A stretch of 64,000 bases of DNA, from positions 6,686,001 to 6,750,000 of the forward strand of contig NZ_CP036276.1 of assembly GCF_007747995.1 (NCBI RefSeq), given 5' to 3'. Numbering within the stretch: the first letter of the stretch is position 1; each line of letters starts with the position of its first letter. The translations under genes and the position numbers were made by a program. This DNA is from Symmachiella dynata. GTDB lineage: Bacteria; Planctomycetota; Planctomycetia; Planctomycetales; Planctomycetaceae. Shown here one piece after another: positions 19,701 through 29,485 of this stretch. The notes below the pieces were generated by a model. The model saw nothing but the letters and a program-made list of their open reading frames with translations. It did no database searches and had not been told where the DNA came from.

Positions 19701-22256
19701 TCCACTGCGTCCCGACAGGTAGGTGTAGAACTGTCGGTCATGGGGACGTCGACCCCGGGGAAATACGGCGGACGCTATTTCAGCGCGTTCCTGCTCGTCG
19801 ATGGCCCAGGGCTCGCGAAGTCGCTGAGAACTCTGCTGTTGCAGTCGTTCAAAGAACTCGGTTGTCAGATAATCAACGTCGATCGCCAGTTCCCGACGCA
19901 AGTAATCCAACAGCGCTCGGGAAATCCGTTCGCGAGTCGCCGGTAACGCGCCGGTCAGTGCGGCATGGGTTCCTTGCCAGTGTTCCTCCGACTGACAAAG
20001 CTCAATAAGCGATGGATACTCAATTTTCAGTAGGCCACACTGCTCAAGGTTTGGTGATGTAATACGCCAACCACGTTTTTGGTCGCGGTAGAGTCGATAG
20101 CCCAGGACATTGCGGAAGGCGCGCTCGGTGTCGGCTCGTTGAGCGAATTGAACGCCGGGTTCGCGTGCAAATAATTCCAACGGCAGGTCGAGAGCTTTGT
20201 AGACTCGCTGGGTAAGTTCATCATGGGCAATGCCGTCACTCCCGGCAGCCGCCACAGCTTTATACAAAGCAGAACGCAACAAGCTGACTTCTACAAAATC
20301 ATTGAAATGACCGGCCTGAAGCGAGGCGTCCTGTCGGTTGTCAGTGAAGCTGAGCAGCTTTCGAGCGAAGTCCTGTAGTGTTGGTTCCTCTCGTAGGAAA
20401 CGAACACTGGTCAGGCTGAGAATTGTCGTGGCGGTGCTGCGACCTCCGCTCGCGAGAGTGGCGAGTTGACCGTAATCGGATGATCCGCGTCGAACACGAT
20501 ACGACACGCCGCAGTGCTGACAGAACCGGAACGGGGTATTTGTGAAGGCGTACATCAGCCCGTCTGCTGACACCGTTCCATCAGGGGCGATCAATATCGG
20601 TTGTGGTACGTCGTCGCGCCGATTACTGCGAACGCGCATCCTTCCACGATGTTCTTCCAGCCAATCTTCGGGAAGCCGTGCCACAAATTCGTCTGGATCA
20701 TTGGGCCACAGGTTTTCGGGATCACGATAAAGGAAACCTGCTTCTCCTTCCGCAGGGTCGTCGACGCGATCATTCAAGTCGCGCGTCCGAAAATGGACTC
20801 GACCGGTTGAACTTTCCGTATACTTCCAGACCGAGTAATACTCAGCGCCACACTCGCGGCAGAATGCCAATGGCAAGAGTATCTTTGACTTCTGACTGCC
20901 GGGCACAAACTGCTGTCCGCTGATCGACAAATGACGCGTGTCGTTCTCTTCCAGAGATGCAAAGACGGCGTCACCGCGACTGATGAATTGATGCAAGCGG
21001 AAAGCGAACGGCTGGCGATTGGTTTCGGGGTGGGGCTCGCTGTTGCAACCGGCAAGCAACCATCGCTCGATCGCATCTTCACAATCATCAGCCGACATTC
21101 CGACAAGAGCGGAAAGCTGTGTCGCTGCTCCATTGTCACCACGCATTCGTTTCGGTGTTGCTCGAATGAGCCGGTTGGTTCCTTCTTCTCGCGTCAAGCC
21201 AAAGCAGTCTTCGAGCCAGCACGCCATCGGTGATTCGATAAAGCTGGCATATGCGGATGGGAAACCATTCGTTTTGGCGATGTCGCTTTTTAGGCCCTGC
21301 AAAACGCTGGCGTCAGCAAAATTCAACTCTGGGGATTCACGCTTGAGGGTTTCGCCAATGATTGATTTCGGTTTAACGTCCGTGCCGAACAGGCGAGAGG
21401 CGACCGACGCAATTTCTTTTCGCTGTTCCTCGTAGCTACCTCCGCTCGCCATCGTGGCCGAAGTCCCAACACAGAGCATCTGTGTTGCATGACAGGCTTC
21501 ACGCACGCGACGCACCAGCAATGCGACATCCGCTCCTTGCCGACCACGATAAGTGTGCAACTCGTCGAGCACCAGAAAACTCAAGTCGCGGGCTGAGTTG
21601 ACCAGTGCCTGCTCGAACGGACGCGTCAGCAGGAGTTCCAGCATCACATAGTTGGTTAGCAGGATGTCCGGCGGGTTGCGAGTGATTTCCTCTCGTTTCT
21701 CTCGCGTCTCCTGCCCCGTGTAGCGTTCAAACCGCACTGGCTCCTTCCCTTCGCCGAATCCAATGCGAAGGAACTTTTCAAGTTCGCCATACTGACTGTT
21801 GCAGAGCGCGTTCATGGGGTAGACGACAATGGCCTGAATTCCTTTGCCTCGCCCTTTACGCAGAACGTGATCCACGATCGGGATAATGTACGACAGGCTC
21901 TTTCCCGAACCGGTCCCAGTGGTCAGCACATAGTTTCTGCCAGCCTGTGCCTCACCAATTGCGTCGACCTGATGCTTATGCAGACGCATCGGCGAGCCGT
22001 GGACGTTCTGCTCCGTCTTGATTCGAAAAATGTCCTTGCATTTCTGGTGGAGAACTTGGTTTTCAACCAAGGCATCAATCCAGCCCCCCACTTCGAAACT
22101 GGGGTTCATCTGAATCAGCGGCTGTGGCCACAACGCCTGATCGGTCAGACTTTCATCAACAAACTGCTGCAATCGACTTTCACGAATCCGTACAAAGCTA
22201 CGGACGTACTCGGCGTAGTCGTGAATAACTTTGTCGCGTAATTTGAAGACGTCCAT
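16713..22256 (-). CDS. Giant DEAD-like helicase with DUF1998/MZB and C-terminal nuclease-like domain (DrmA/DrmB-like)
   Basis: A protein of 1847 residues and first gene of the operon. Walker [13 protein letters not shown] is near residue 115; motif II is DELHTYRG (DELH for DEAH) near 232, as in the MrfA/YprA/Hrq1 group. Zinc-ribbon-like pairs CRECG and CQHCG follow in the middle, with CADCGY/CENCD further on. The four-Cys DUF1998/MZB signature [15 protein letters not shown] is near 1579. After it come [19 protein letters not shown] and [10 protein letters not shown] (about 1640-1685), then GITVLRFHH: the layout of a DUF559/Vsr-like endonuclease. Helicase plus DUF1998 are separate proteins (DrmA, DrmB) in DISARM; here they appear fused. 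Confidence 0.88.
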   Translation of the reverse strand: MDVFKLRDKVIHDYAEYVRSFVRIRESRLQQFVDESLTDQALWPQPLIQMNPSFEVGGWIDALVENQVLHQKCKDIFRIKTEQNVHGSPMRLHKHQVDAIGEAQAGRNYVLTTGTGSGKSLSYIIPIVDHVLRKGRGKGIQAIVVYPMNALCNSQYGELEKFLRIGFGEGKEPVRFERYTGQETREKREEITRNPPDILLTNYVMLELLLTRPFEQALVNSARDLSFLVLDELHTYRGRQGADVALLVRRVREACHATQMLCVGTSATMASGGSYEEQRKEIASVASRLFGTDVKPKSIIGETLKRESPELNFADASVLQGLKSDIAKTNGFPSAYASFIESPMACWLEDCFGLTREEGTNRLIRATPKRMRGDNGAATQLSALVGMSADDCEDAIERWLLAGCNSEPHPETNRQPFAFRLHQFISRGDAVFASLEENDTRHLSISGQQFVPGSQKSKILLPLAFCRECGAEYYSVWKYTESSTGRVHFRTRDLNDRVDDPAEGEAGFLYRDPENLWPNDPDEFVARLPEDWLEEHRGRMRVRSNRRDDVPQPILIAPDGTVSADGLMYAFTNTPFRFCQHCGVSYRVRRGSSDYGQLATLASGGRSTATTILSLTSVRFLREEPTLQDFARKLLSFTDNRQDASLQAGHFNDFVEVSLLRSALYKAVAAAGSDGIAHDELTQRVYKALDLPLELFAREPGVQFAQRADTERAFRNVLGYRLYRDQKRGWRITSPNLEQCGLLKIEYPSLIELCQSEEHWQGTHAALTGALPATRERISRALLDYLRRELAIDVDYLTTEFFERLQQQSSQRLREPWAIDEQERAEIASAVFPRGRRPHDRQFYTYLSGRSGFGIYLGRPTTLPEFDRSAGNLRLVDKDTIIQNLFTVLANAGYVVRVVEPSGDEDDQPGYQLSASAMQWQMADGTIAFHDPIRVPNPPQEGGRTNDFFVNFYRTVAGELRGLEAREHTAQVPYQERERREQDFGSAKLPVLYCSPTMELGVDIRQLNVVNMRNVPPTPANYAQRSGRAGRSGQPAFVLTYCTTGSSHDQYFFRQPERMVAGAVSPPRLDLANEDLVRAHIHAIWLAETGEWLGNSLTDLLDVEGVNPTLTMLPSKKAGLSKSSSIAGARAKAESILQTISAELESASWFTDEWLKQTLDHTLHAFEDACQRWRSLFLAAKDQFERQNAVIGDVALRAQWDEARRLRREAEAQIELLTDARNVIQSDFYSYRYFASEGFLPGYNFPRLPLSAYIPARRRMKGQDEFLSRPRFLAISEFGPRGIIYHEGSRYIVNKVILPIAEGDAPLTGAAKQCADCGYMHELKWGEAGPDRCENCDSARLSRIGSLLRLQNVATKRRDRISSDEEERLRMGYELRTGLRFKEVGGLPQYRVAEVTGITSFDCSLTYGDAATIWRINLGWRRRANRDQHGFVLDIEKGYWQRSDQLPDEEDPGDPLGARTQRVVPFVEDRRNCLIFDPSGGLDAGEMAALQAALKKAIQTIYQLEDNELAAEPLPSVDDRRQILFFESAEGGAGVLRRILEDENSLSLIAEEALRLCHFDPATGNDLRRAIGATEDCEAACYDCLMSYSNQRDHELLDRQRIRDTLLDLKHAQVKASPGIKSFAAHLASLKSQCDSQLEKSWLDYLAARHLRLPTTAQKFYEECGTRPDFVYGKQHTAIYIDGPPHDFADRQQRDQEKTAAMDDFGITVLRFHHEAEWDEIIALHPNIFGIAREVVSSITVPTVEEEEELDLDLFPTPWHSVIEQLAGDDSLLIEPGGDVASNGRVLGSYVIDIAKDDGHLWVVNAGEDGVPKILEAIQSQGHKAVAVDPADAEAAEAILAALGDAR

Positions 22257-23325
22257 TGAGTTACCCGTTTCAGTTGCCTGCTTCTATTTGCTAAGACGCG
22301 CTGACATCAACCAATTTGTCGTGCAGCTACTCGAACGCATCGAAGATGTATTTCAGGAAGATCAGCCCGAGCACGACGTGTTTGTACTCCGCCCCATCTA
22401 TATTATTCCACAGCTTATCGGCCGCCTGCCAGAGCTTGGTTTCAAACCCAAGATTGGCCCCGTTGCCGTTTTTCGCATTGGTCGCTTTTTTCTTCGCCAT
22501 GTACGGTTTGTTATCTTTATCGGTGTAAATCAGTGGAGTGAAAGCCAGCGAGCATGAGAAACGGACGAGCGCGGAAGCAATAGGCGGGGGGCGACGCTAT
22601 TCAGCGGAACGCCGCGCAAAACGGCCAGCATAGCGTGAAACGGGGCGTGCCGAAAGGAAAAAATTGCCGCGCAATTAGCGACCTGATACTTCGGAGCAGA
22701 CGACAGTTGCGAAGATTCAAAGGACTCCCGACACATCGAGAGTGTACAAATCTTCTGCTTCACGCATCTGAACGACGCCCTCGAATTGCCTTCAACGCAC
22801 TTCGCGCTGCTTTCCTGACTTGTCGATTACGATTTCCGTTGTCGACATTGGCAAGAAATGGTTCCGCTTTTTGCCGATTCGCCGATGTCCGAAAGTAACC
22901 TGATGGCTTTTACTACACGAAAGTCGCTGGCATCCTCCAACCTATCGATTAATGGCGATTCACCAATTGCCAGGCGATCCGTTCCAAGGCTGAAACTCTT
23001 GCGTGCTCCACCGGCCGCTGTTATCGCATCTGGGTGCATACTGCCGGTGCCGTCAACCTAGGCGTGCTCGTAGGAGACGAGGCCGCCATTTGCAATTTCA
23101 AAATTGGCTCGGTTCGCGTGTGCGCGGTCTCGTGCCAATCGCCGTTCATCTTTCGGCATATGATGCCTCTCAATTCATAAACGTCGAACTGACTTTGCGC
23201 ATGAGTCCCGCTGGGCGCTCGTTATCGGTCCAGAAACGTCTCACAAGATGGAACCAGTCACCTTTAGCATACGTGTACCCCCAATCCCGAACAAACAAAT
23301 TTCCCAAGAAAACGGTTACCGCATG
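22257..23325. other. 1.07-kb gap with hsdM relic, otherwise no clear gene
   Basis: Apart from the hsdM fragment at 22327-22500, no convincing gene is seen. Several open frames of 60-110 codons occur on both strands but none shows a recognisable domain or ribosome-binding site. The gap probably holds the promoter of the minus-strand defence operon. It separates two defence units and looks like a recombination scar. Confidence 0.6.
22327..22500 (-). pseudogene. hsdM: hsdM relic (type I restriction methylase, N-terminal fragment)
   Basis: An ATG at 22500 opens 57 codons ending in TAG (22327-22329). The peptide carries [20 protein letters not shown] followed by [20 protein letters not shown], which is the conserved N-terminus of HsdM. 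Beyond the stop the frame still spells LHDKLVD, also HsdM-like, before a second stop. So the gene is truncated by a nonsense change and then deleted. It lies 70 nt upstream of the giant helicase gene on the same strand; whatever promoter served hsdM may now serve the island. Confidence 0.85.
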
Positions 23326-26300
23326 CTAGAAAAAGCGTTCAGCTTCGTCTTGGTCCTCACGTTCGGCCATTGCAAGGCGATCCTGAAATTCTGATTTCGC
23401 CCATTTTCGGATCATCGGATTCGAATGGTCGAGAAACCTCTTGGCGTCTTCAGCCTCTTGGCGAAACCTCTCGGAAGCGCTGCCGAACCACGATTCGTGA
23501 GAATGAACTCCTGCTGCAAATGCCGCCAGAACCGATTCGTCTGGAAAATCGCTCAGAATGACATCTAGGATCTTCGGTACGATGGGAGTTCCTTGATCAT
23601 CGATGTATGGCGCCGGAAGATGACGCGCGATTGCTTTTGCGCCGCGTAAGCCCTCTTGCTCGACCCACGCCAAGACAACATTAGCCGGAATGCTCGCTAC
23701 AATGTCCCTTAGAACGCCAACCTGCAGACGCCACCCACGTTCCTCATTCAACAAAGCTCGGCCGAGGCTAATCATGACCACTTCCGCATGTTCACCTTCC
23801 GCAATTCCCCCAAGAACTGTTTTGGCCTGACGTCGTAACGAATGGTTATCAGACAACAGTGCCTCGCAACATGTATTCGCCGTTCGCGATGGATCAAACG
23901 GAGAAAGTGCGCGAGCCAGGTCTGCCCACTCATGTGATGGATGCGCTCCTACGACCGCTTCGATAGAGTTTTCCAAAAGTGTCCAAGCACTTCCACGAGT
24001 GGATTCGTTTTCAAGGCATTGATCCCAATTGCGAATCTTTTCGAATGACAATCGCGTCGCAATAAAGCGGATACCTGCTCTGGCCGTCTCGTCATCATCG
24101 GCGCGCGGTGATTCAACGAATAACTTCAACAAACGGTTAATTTCTTCGGGCGTCAATTCTCTCCCGCCGACACCCATCGCAAAATAATTCAAATAGGCGG
24201 GTTTCAATGCGCCCCTTCCCGCGAGCGCCTCGACACGGTGTATTGCGTCGAAATCGTCCCCGCCAAACGACAGAAGATCGGCAGCAGTTTCAGGACACGT
24301 TGCCTCGATTCCATGTACCAGACTTACGCAATCATCGTTCGGCTTGCGCTCTTCTGCCCGTATACCGCGTATGTATCCTCGCGCCAAAGGCGCAGCGCAT
24401 GTCCTGGCGGCATTCTCAAGGATGATTCGAGCACAAAGGTCGTTCGCATCAATTTGCCCGATTCGAAAGCCGAGTATCTCTGCCGATCTCGCCTCGGATG
24501 AGCCCAGCCACTCAAGATGTCCCTCAAGCTTAGAAGGTTCTTTAATGATTTTGTCCGCCAAATCCGCCATTTCGTCGGTTGAATTCTTATCATCTTTGAA
24601 ACGTTCGTCCCAGATTTCGCGCGCACATACGCTTCGCAACACGCCATCAAAGTCTCGCGGACGAAACGGTTCGATCCACTCTTCAACCGACGACCGATAT
24701 TGTCTCGCTTCTGGATTGTCGTTGTCAAATCGATGCAGAAAACCGTCAACGCTCTCGACAAACACGCGACGTTCATCGTCGGAGAAGTCATTCGCGGTCA
24801 AGTTCTTCCGGGTCTCTTCCAAAAATCCGTTTGCGAGCCACGTCGTTGTGCTCCTCACTAGGACGGATAATACCGGGTCCCGCTTTGGTGGTTTAGCTTG
24901 GCGAAACGTTTCAATGCAAACTCGAATCGCGGCACGAAAACAGCTACGTTCTTCGTCGACGTTAGCTGGGAACCAGTCGCTTGGACGCATGCGACCGGAC
25001 ACAAATGAACGTCCGATTGCGCGAGCAGACTCCAGGGTGAAAATCTCCGCTAGCCCCTGACAGGCGAGCGCAAATTCGTTGGTATCATTGCCCGACAGTC
25101 GCCTAGCCAGCACACCCAATCTATAATTGAATGGTCTCTGAGTGCCTGAAAGAGTTATTCGGAACAGGCTTCGCCAGATCGCGGTTGCGTTGTTGCCAAT
25201 CTCGGGTTCGGTCTCAAATGCAGCCAGCCGAAACAAGCAACTTTCGCAGTCGTCGAAATATTCGTCGAAAGATACTAGATTTTCAAACAGCCAAACAAGA
25301 GTTCGCCGCGGCCCCCATTCCGACCCGTATGTGTGCCCCTTGATACGATCAATGGCCTCTGGTGCGCCGTTGATTAGGAATTCGCGCAGGAACGGCAAGA
25401 ACTCTCCTGGGGATGCTTCCGTTATCGCAGCCGCAAATTCCGCGACGCGCGAATTGGATAGGTCGTCAACCGTCAAATCAAGGAACCACTTTCGAAAAAA
25501 AGATGCGGATTCTCTGCGTACCTCCTCCGAACCGAGTACGGCGGTTCGCTCAATCAGATCATCTCGCAAGGTTTCCGGAAGCGATCCCCAAAAGCCTTCA
25601 ATATCGTCGCGGACCCACTTTTTCCAACCCGCTGTGAAAAGTACGCGAGCCACGATTTCAGGCGTTACATAAAAATATCTCCCTGCTTCCGCCACGAACC
25701 CCGGCGCGTCTTTTAACGATCGCATGGTATCGCGAAACCATTGCGGCTTGCAGTCCCCTATGACACAAAGTGCTTGCAACTCACTTTGGAACTCATCTCG
25801 AAACCCAACTCGACTGAATAGTGCGAGCAATGATACGATTCCAAAAACGTCACCAGGAATTCGGTCGCAAATGTATTCTTCGACAGTTTCCTCTGCCAAA
25901 GTGATGTCCCCGGCAGAGATCCTTGCATCGTTTGCGCACATGTCTGCTGCCAACCTTACGAAGCCCCGCGATAACTCAGCATACCGGTGCCTCCGATCAA
26001 TAGGCACGGACGGAAAATTCGTCGCAAGGATTTCTTCAGTATTCGTAAGATCTTCACCTGACAGCCAGATCGCCGGTGTTTGCGTTCTGTATCCTGGAAC
26101 AATATTGCTCACGCATATCAAGCGAATTCGGGAAGTATGCCCGATTAACATCGCATCAAGTGCCGCTCTAGCCTCCGCTGAGCATTCGTCCGCCACGATA
26201 ATTGCTGTGTTTTCAGAATCTAGCGTCAACTTTGCGGCTATGGTCTTGGCGACCGCTTCATTTGCCGTGTAGCCAATAATTCCTTCAGCGAACGGAAATT

Positions 26301-27045
26301 CCTTTAACGTCTCAAAAACGAGACGAGTCTTGCCCACACCTGCAACTCCACCTATCGGCAAACACGGTTTTCCGCCGACGCATGAGTTCGAGAACTGCAC
26401 ATGCTGACGTATCCGCTCTCGAAACTCGTTCCATCTTTTGTTTGGTACGTATTTCGCGGTCAAAGCAATGCAATTTGCCTGCCACGCTGACCAACACAAG
26501 ATCTCATCGTCGCCAATAGATGTCAATGAAATGGCGACGGCAGGGAAATGGGATGCCCACTTGCAGAGATCGGCTCCATGAACGACTCGCGGCGGCGGAG
26601 CACTAGAGTTGATCGCCGCAACTTCGCGCTTCAGTGTTTCCTCCCAAGCAGTGGCTTTTCTTGGTGTAACGTCACCCAAAAGGCAAAACCGAAATGCGTA
26701 CCCTTCGCCAATCAGCTTTTGGACGTGATCCTTTCGAACCTCGCTTTGAAGATCGTTGAGCTTCGTTTTATACGTCCGATTGTTGATGGCAGACGCGTCG
26801 ACTGCTTTAAATTGCCAACAGGTCTTCGTGGCGAACCATCCAAAGACGTCGTTCGGAATTGATTCGTCGACCTCCGTATCAACACCTCCATCGGGAACGT
26901 TAACCCGCTGCTGCGATTTAATCGCAGAATACGGTACACCAAATTTCGCTGCCGTAGCGTAAATCAGCATATCTACAAAATGAACGAAGCGCTCACCGCC
27001 GGCCCCTCGTAGCAGATTGAGATCGTTTTGAGTAATTTGCCACAT
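23326..27045 (-). CDS. STAND-type NTPase with N-terminal PD-(D/E)XK-like domain (Avs-like candidate)
   Basis: A protein of 1239 residues. The N-terminal 160 residues include PDGGVDTEVDES and, 20 residues on, CWQFKAVD: the D...(E/Q)xK layout of a restriction-endonuclease fold. A P-loop, GGVAGVGKTRLVFETL, is near residue 235 and Walker B, AIIVADECSAEA, near 281. The remaining 800 residues are helical and repeat-like, as in STAND sensors where they recognise a trigger. A nuclease-NTPase-sensor order is that of Avs antiviral proteins. No specific Avs class can be assigned by eye. It is a single gene, divergent from the next, so not part of the DISARM-like operon. Confidence 0.75.
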   Translation of the reverse strand: MWQITQNDLNLLRGAGGERFVHFVDMLIYATAAKFGVPYSAIKSQQRVNVPDGGVDTEVDESIPNDVFGWFATKTCWQFKAVDASAINNRTYKTKLNDLQSEVRKDHVQKLIGEGYAFRFCLLGDVTPRKATAWEETLKREVAAINSSAPPPRVVHGADLCKWASHFPAVAISLTSIGDDEILCWSAWQANCIALTAKYVPNKRWNEFRERIRQHVQFSNSCVGGKPCLPIGGVAGVGKTRLVFETLKEFPFAEGIIGYTANEAVAKTIAAKLTLDSENTAIIVADECSAEARAALDAMLIGHTSRIRLICVSNIVPGYRTQTPAIWLSGEDLTNTEEILATNFPSVPIDRRHRYAELSRGFVRLAADMCANDARISAGDITLAEETVEEYICDRIPGDVFGIVSLLALFSRVGFRDEFQSELQALCVIGDCKPQWFRDTMRSLKDAPGFVAEAGRYFYVTPEIVARVLFTAGWKKWVRDDIEGFWGSLPETLRDDLIERTAVLGSEEVRRESASFFRKWFLDLTVDDLSNSRVAEFAAAITEASPGEFLPFLREFLINGAPEAIDRIKGHTYGSEWGPRRTLVWLFENLVSFDEYFDDCESCLFRLAAFETEPEIGNNATAIWRSLFRITLSGTQRPFNYRLGVLARRLSGNDTNEFALACQGLAEIFTLESARAIGRSFVSGRMRPSDWFPANVDEERSCFRAAIRVCIETFRQAKPPKRDPVLSVLVRSTTTWLANGFLEETRKNLTANDFSDDERRVFVESVDGFLHRFDNDNPEARQYRSSVEEWIEPFRPRDFDGVLRSVCAREIWDERFKDDKNSTDEMADLADKIIKEPSKLEGHLEWLGSSEARSAEILGFRIGQIDANDLCARIILENAARTCAAPLARGYIRGIRAEERKPNDDCVSLVHGIEATCPETAADLLSFGGDDFDAIHRVEALAGRGALKPAYLNYFAMGVGGRELTPEEINRLLKLFVESPRADDDETARAGIRFIATRLSFEKIRNWDQCLENESTRGSAWTLLENSIEAVVGAHPSHEWADLARALSPFDPSRTANTCCEALLSDNHSLRRQAKTVLGGIAEGEHAEVVMISLGRALLNEERGWRLQVGVLRDIVASIPANVVLAWVEQEGLRGAKAIARHLPAPYIDDQGTPIVPKILDVILSDFPDESVLAAFAAGVHSHESWFGSASERFRQEAEDAKRFLDHSNPMIRKWAKSEFQDRLAMAEREDQDEAERFF

Positions 27046-27489
27046 GAATACATTCGATTCAGACGTTTAGATGGAAGCGCGAATCGGGACATCGAAAGGT
27101 GCAACGAAACAACAGCATCGCCATTCTGGTCAAGCTACGATAAAGAATTATTGGCGCCAAGAAGAATGGTTGTTTTTATCGACTTCCGTCCCAATACGTC
27201 GCGGTCGCCCCGCGATAATCGCACCGGCCATTTTGCCCCTGTCGTGCGATTACCACCTGAACCAGCCGCGTCCGCACCGTGTTGTGATGCAAAGGTGTCC
27301 AATGCCTGGCGGCGACCAATCTAGGGTGGGTCAATTGTAAGAATCGCCAATCGACTTTTTCATTCCCCGCCGCGTCTTCCCATTTTTACCTCGATCCACG
27401 CATCAAATTCTTGTGGACGCGAGCACTCCGAGTCACCATGATGGAGATCGTTCATCCGCAGGACGTAAATTGTCGGTCGTTGAGGAAAA
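27046..27489. other. 444-bp divergent intergenic region
   Basis: This lies between the divergent STAND gene and the 474-residue protein and should hold both promoters. Short open frames occur on both strands but none has a recognisable domain. No repeat or RNA structure stood out. Confidence 0.5.
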
Positions 27490-28914
27490 ATGATGCCGTC
27501 ACACGAGAACATCACTGATGCACTACCGAACTCTCCGGAAGAGAAATCGCTTCTTGAAGCCGCCATCCAAAAACTTCTTTTGTCGGCCCCCGAAGTGTGG
27601 ACCGTGCTCGACTACGATCAATTGACCGCCGTCGAGCAGCGTACTCTGTTCCTCTTGACCTCGGCAGGAATGGTCGAGCGTCGCGTTGGTTTTTGGTGCC
27701 AACATGTGAATAACGCAGACGGCGTCGAAGCGAAATGCACCATGACCGGTGAAGGCGGATTCGCGGAGGCGCTCCAGCCATTATTAGCGCGTCTCCAGGA
27801 AGTATGGCGAGATGCGTGGGACGAGTGGATCGCGGGAGGCCAATCTATGAGTTTTCCCCTCAATGTTGAGAAACTCACGCCCGAGTATTGGCGGTTGACA
27901 GATCAGGGCGTCTTGGCGGTTCAAGACCTGAGGAGTAACAAACCTGATGTTGTCGTCGATTTCGTGCTTAAGCAAGAATTCTTCCGTGACCGACCAGCAG
28001 TCGGTGGGTACGGCAAACTCCTGGCATTGACGGGCGCTAGCGGACGCGACTTGCCGACCGAGACCGTGGATATTGGGAATTGGGATCAAGGCGCTGAAAA
28101 ATTTGCTGAGGTAATGACCAAAGCGATTTCTGATTCGCTGGCAGACGCTCCCGGAACGCATCAACCCCATACAAATCAGGCGACAGCGAGCAGTACCGGT
28201 GCTGTCCCGCTGGATACGGGTGATGAGGAATTAGAATCTGGGGTTAAGACCTTTGAACGCGGTGACTTGATCATTCTTCCAGACCACATTGAATTGTGCG
28301 GAGTCAGATTTTGTGCTGGTTCGCGATCTGAGTCGAAACGAAAACTGCTGAACGTCCTAGCGAATAAGGACAAATCCGGGAGAACTCGAGCGTACAGCGG
28401 AAAGCGACTCGCAGAGGCCTTGCAGTTGAAGGACGCCACCAAAATAGCAGGCCTTGTGCGTGATCTTCGAGCGCAAATCAAATCTACACTTCAAAAACAT
28501 GGGCAAATCGACTGCGACCCGAAAGATATTATCCAAAGTGGTGGATGGGGATATCGCCTGTCTGAAAAACTAAGTGTCCAGGAAGTGGATAAGGGAGGCA
28601 AGGCACCGTTACAGGATCACGAAACAGGACAATCCCGTCATGGTGATCCTGTTCGTGATACTGTAAATGGTCCTGTTAGTGATTCTGTATTACCGTCCGG
28701 TGATACTGTAGCGACACGTCAAATCCGGATACTCCAGGTACTAAAAAGCGGCCAGGAATTGCGGGCGCCGGCCATCGCTGATGAACTGGGCTCCCCGCTG
28801 TCAACGGTCAAACGCGACTTGAAATCGTTGAAAGGCGAGGGCAAGATCGAATTTGTCGGACCGCCCAAAACCGGTCATTATCGCCTGTGTTCACGGGTGG
28901 ATTCCGGTAACTGA
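27490..28914 (+). CDS. Uncharacterised protein with C-terminal winged helix
   Basis: A protein of 474 residues, not recognised as a whole. The N-terminal 180 residues have no known motif. The middle (about 245-350) contains a GVRFCAGSRSESKRKLLNVL segment and reads like a winged-helix or transcriptional regulator C-domain. Residues about 380-410 come from an imperfect 12-nt tandem repeat (DPVR, DTVN, GPVS, DSVL, GDTV). The C-terminus (ILQVLKSGQELRAPAIADEL, then STVKRDLKSLKGEGKIEFVG) is a DeoR-like winged helix-turn-helix. A DNA-binding regulator is likely. Its start codon could be either of the tandem ATGs at the beginning. Confidence 0.65.
   Translation: MMPSHENITDALPNSPEEKSLLEAAIQKLLLSAPEVWTVLDYDQLTAVEQRTLFLLTSAGMVERRVGFWCQHVNNADGVEAKCTMTGEGGFAEALQPLLARLQEVWRDAWDEWIAGGQSMSFPLNVEKLTPEYWRLTDQGVLAVQDLRSNKPDVVVDFVLKQEFFRDRPAVGGYGKLLALTGASGRDLPTETVDIGNWDQGAEKFAEVMTKAISDSLADAPGTHQPHTNQATASSTGAVPLDTGDEELESGVKTFERGDLIILPDHIELCGVRFCAGSRSESKRKLLNVLANKDKSGRTRAYSGKRLAEALQLKDATKIAGLVRDLRAQIKSTLQKHGQIDCDPKDIIQSGGWGYRLSEKLSVQEVDKGGKAPLQDHETGQSRHGDPVRDTVNGPVSDSVLPSGDTVATRQIRILQVLKSGQELRAPAIADELGSPLSTVKRDLKSLKGEGKIEFVGPPKTGHYRLCSRVDSGN
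28611..28710 (+). repeat. Imperfect 12-nt tandem repeat and inverted repeat inside coding sequence
   Basis: The units GTGATCCTGTTC, GTGATACTGTAA, ATGGTCCTGTTA, GTGATTCTGTAT and (after 9 nt) GTGATACTGTAG follow each other. Upstream, ACAGGATCAC (28611-28620) is the exact reverse complement of GTGATCCTGT (28643-28652). The repeat keeps the reading frame and encodes a low-complexity linker. Confidence 0.75.
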
Positions 28915-29485
28915 TCAAGCCGAAATCTTAAGAATTCTTATAAAGTCAACGACTTCAGCATGCGGCGCCAGTACAGCCTCGACGCAGGCGGCGATCAACG
29001 GTTCAAACGAACGCCAGTCACCCCGACTTGAATTCAAAACAGCTCGCCGCATTCATTTGCGGCGAGCTGTTTTCGCTGAACTGCAATGGTTGACGCGATT
29101 TCTTATCAGCGACCGTGGCGGTTCAAACAGATGCCCATGTGTGCCCGCGTTCACCTTTTGTAACTTCTTGATCTGAAGACACTTAGCGAGTTCAAACCCC
29201 GTCGCCCCGTTCAAGTGGCTCGATCGATGACAACAAACCGGGATCATGCCTTGGTTTCTGGCGTTGATGTCCGACGGCGTATTTGACTCAGCGGCTCCTG
29301 TAGCAAACGAAGCAAGCCAGAGGAGCAGTTGCGAAACCGCCTCTCTGTCGGCCTGAACGCGGGTCAAGCCGAAGTCCGGTACTCGCCCCCTTCACCTGAA
29401 CGTTTAATCTTGGGCGTCTTTAAACAACCGTTGGTACAAGCCCTTTTTTGATCGACCCGTTGGAATTTGGCAAACTACGGCGGAT
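28915..29485. other. 571-bp gap with one strong hairpin, no gene
   Basis: Nothing coding is convincing here; a 104-codon minus-strand frame (29053-29367) has no recognisable domain. The hairpin at 29036-29073 is the only structured element. The gap marks the border between the defence genes and the efflux locus. Confidence 0.5.
29036..29073 (+). terminator. Perfect 15-bp hairpin, probable intrinsic terminator
   Basis: The arms AAAACAGCTCGCCGC and GCGGCGAGCTGTTTT are fully complementary around the 8-nt loop ATTCATTT. The G+C core followed by TTTT fits an intrinsic terminator for the gene ending at 28914; by symmetry it could also stop transcription from the right. Confidence 0.75.

Noticed and set aside
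22635-22898. Plus-strand open frame of 87 codons in the gap upstream of the defence operon
   Set aside because: No recognisable domain or ribosome-binding site, and unusual composition; probably chance.
29180-29215. T-arm-like sequence GTTCAAACCCCGTCGCCCC suggesting a tRNA gene or attachment site
   Set aside because: The 5' side does not form a proper T stem (one pair fails) and no matching acceptor arm, anticodon arm or CCA is seen nearby.
29053-29367. Minus-strand frame of 104 codons between terminator and tetR
   Set aside because: Its translation includes sequence that overlaps the terminator hairpin and the T-arm-like motif; not a known family.
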